Shown here one piece after another: positions 62,675 through 64,000 of a stretch of DNA of 64,000 bases. Numbering within the stretch: position 1 is the first letter of the stretch; every line of letters starts with the position of its first letter. The notes beneath the pieces are model-generated. The model was not told the origin of the DNA. It made no database searches and saw only the letters and a program-made list of their open reading frames with translations. The stretch covers positions 13,764,001-13,828,000 of the forward strand of contig NC_079516.1 of the NCBI RefSeq assembly GCF_000801105.2, in the 5' to 3' direction. Both the position numbers and the translations under genes were made by a program. The DNA is from Raphanus sativus (lineage: Eukaryota > Streptophyta > Magnoliopsida > Brassicales > Brassicaceae).

Positions 62675-64000
62675 ATGGAAGAAGAAGAAGATACTGTGAA
62701 AGAGGGGCTAATGGCCTCTCCAAGAGAAATCTTCAGCATTTCTGGTCCCATCCATCTAACTTCCATTGATTGGTAATTTTTCGTTTCATCTCTTTCATAT
62801 TCAACCACATCATCTTCCAAAGTTCATCTTCCAAAATCCATTTCACAAAAAAAACTTAGAATCACTAATCATGTTTTTTTTGCCAATTCAACGGTTTAGC
62901 CATAGTCAACTATCAAATTCTAAGATCTTTTATAGGAGTATTAAATATTACATTTTAAAAACAATATTACATTTAAACTAAAGTCAACGTCTTTGATAGG
63001 AATAATTCATACCATAGAACCTCGGTGGCATCATGTTTGGTACAAGCAGTGTACACATTGGAGCGAGACCGACAGCAAAACCGGATTGGTCTCAAGTCAC
63101 AAGCACATCATTGGTGGGAGTTTTTCAACTTCACTTTAGCCGAAACTCTAATAGACCAATCAGACGGATCCATATACGGCGCCGTTTTCCAGTACAAACT
63201 TTTCTCTTACAATTACCATAATACCCCTTACTCCAAAACACCACCTCTTCACGTGATCGCGTTCCGCGGCACCATCATGAAGCCGCACTCTCGGTCGCGT
63301 GACCTTAGGCTAGACCTACGCTGCATCCGAGACAGCCTCCACGACAGCACAAGATTCGTGCATGCGATAGAGGTGATCAAAACCGCAGTTGCTAAAACTG
63401 GCAATGCAGCCGTGTGGCTCGCCGGACATTCTCTTGGTGCCGCTGTGGCTTTGCTCGCCGGGAAGATTATGACGAGGTCTGGTTTCCCTCTCGAGTGTTA
63501 CCTTTTCAATCCTCCTTTCTCATCTATTCCGATAGAGAAGCTAGTGAAGAGCGAGAAGCTTAAACATGGAGTTAGATTTGCTGGAAGTCTAGTCAAAGCC
63601 GGAGTAGCCATTGCTGTCAAGGGTCGCCACCATCACAATAAGGTATCCTCTCCATTTTAAATCAAATGAAGTTTTAATATTTGGACATGACTCGTGAATT
63701 ACGAAAAATCTCAATCCGACAACATTTATATGTGACTCGTGTACATGTTATATGGAGGCTATCCAACCTATGTATTAAACAACAAGACAAGAGGATTATT
63801 AACGTTACTGAATCATAATGCATTGGCATTAGTATACAATTAAGTGGCGGTAGGAATACTGCATAGTCTGCATTGTTGCTAGACATCTAGGTTACTGGTA
63901 TCTTACTAGATCTTAACTATTCACAGGGTCAAGAAGACGATTCGTTTATGAAACTAGCATCATGGATACCTTATTTGTATGTGAATCCCTTAGACCCAAT
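62675..64000 (+). CDS. Alpha/beta-hydrolase, class 3 lipase-like protein (5' part, runs off window)
   Basis: Exons 62675-62772, 63000-63642 and 63927 onward, with GT/AG borders and continuous frame. The ATG at 62675 (ACACATGG) opens MEEEEDTVKEGLMASPREIF. The exon 1-2 join makes the Trp of IDWNNSYHRTSVASCLVQAV. Further motifs: HHWWEFFNFTL, VIAFRGTI (oxyanion region), LDLRCIRDSLH, then AGHSLGAAVALLAGK, with the nucleophile Ser at about residue 177 in GHSLG. It belongs to the plant triacylglycerol-lipase-like group found beside the SQE cluster in Arabidopsis (from memory, the At5g24180-24230 family). Its substrate is unknown. The catalytic Asp and His lie beyond the window, so completeness cannot be judged. 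Confidence 0.88.

Overview
The window is plant nuclear DNA, almost certainly from a Brassicaceae species (Brassica/Raphanus-like). The evidence is AT-rich intergenic sequence, spliced genes, and a tandem cluster of SQE4/5/6-type squalene epoxidase genes followed by a KGD4-like small gene and an alpha/beta-hydrolase lipase. From memory, this order resembles the At5g24140-At5g24200 neighbourhood of Arabidopsis chromosome 5. No prokaryotic feature or CRISPR array is present. Mobile elements occupy well over a third of the window.

Layout. 1-655 is AT-rich and ends in a short coding-like tail. 656-8919 is a complete LTR retrotransposon (element 1, minus strand, TSD GTACT). A Helitron follows (8987-10676), then a large foldback element (11300-12234). 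SQE gene A runs on the minus strand from 25834 to 13140. One of its introns holds a second LTR element of the same lineage (element 2, 15519-23329, TSD ATCTG) whose two 1477-bp LTRs look identical. Intron 1 carries a Stowaway-like MITE, and a second Helitron (26230-27670) lies upstream of the gene. 28292-28564 holds aconitase exon fragments. 29205-40589 is occupied by a decayed Ty1/copia element with 153-bp LTRs. A 100-N gap at 33966-34065 lies between two near-identical 5.4-kb copies of the same sequence, probably an assembly artefact. After AT-rich sequence with Helitron-like ends and a SINE comes SQE gene B (46235-50022, minus), which looks intact. Two small DNA transposons with clean TSDs follow, then SQE pseudogene C (54292-57764, minus), another small hAT-type element, the KGD4-like gene (61190-61646, plus) and the 5' part of a lipase gene (62675 to the window end, plus).

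The genes. The three SQE copies show three states: B intact, A with nearly all exons good but a damaged exon 3 and a 7.8-kb intron insertion, C decayed. SQE proteins are FAD-dependent ER-membrane monooxygenases of the sterol/triterpenoid pathway. The KGD4-like protein is probably a mitochondrial 2-oxoglutarate dehydrogenase accessory subunit.

The most unusual material is the pair of LTR elements. Each has a tRNA-Asp-type primer site, a TATA box, and one long intact gag-protease frame (963 and 960 aa), but no reverse transcriptase, RNase H or integrase. They therefore look like recently active non-autonomous Athila-like Ty3/gypsy elements. They also show a mosaic gag core and lineage-specific CCGCT-motif clusters upstream of the LTR TATA box.
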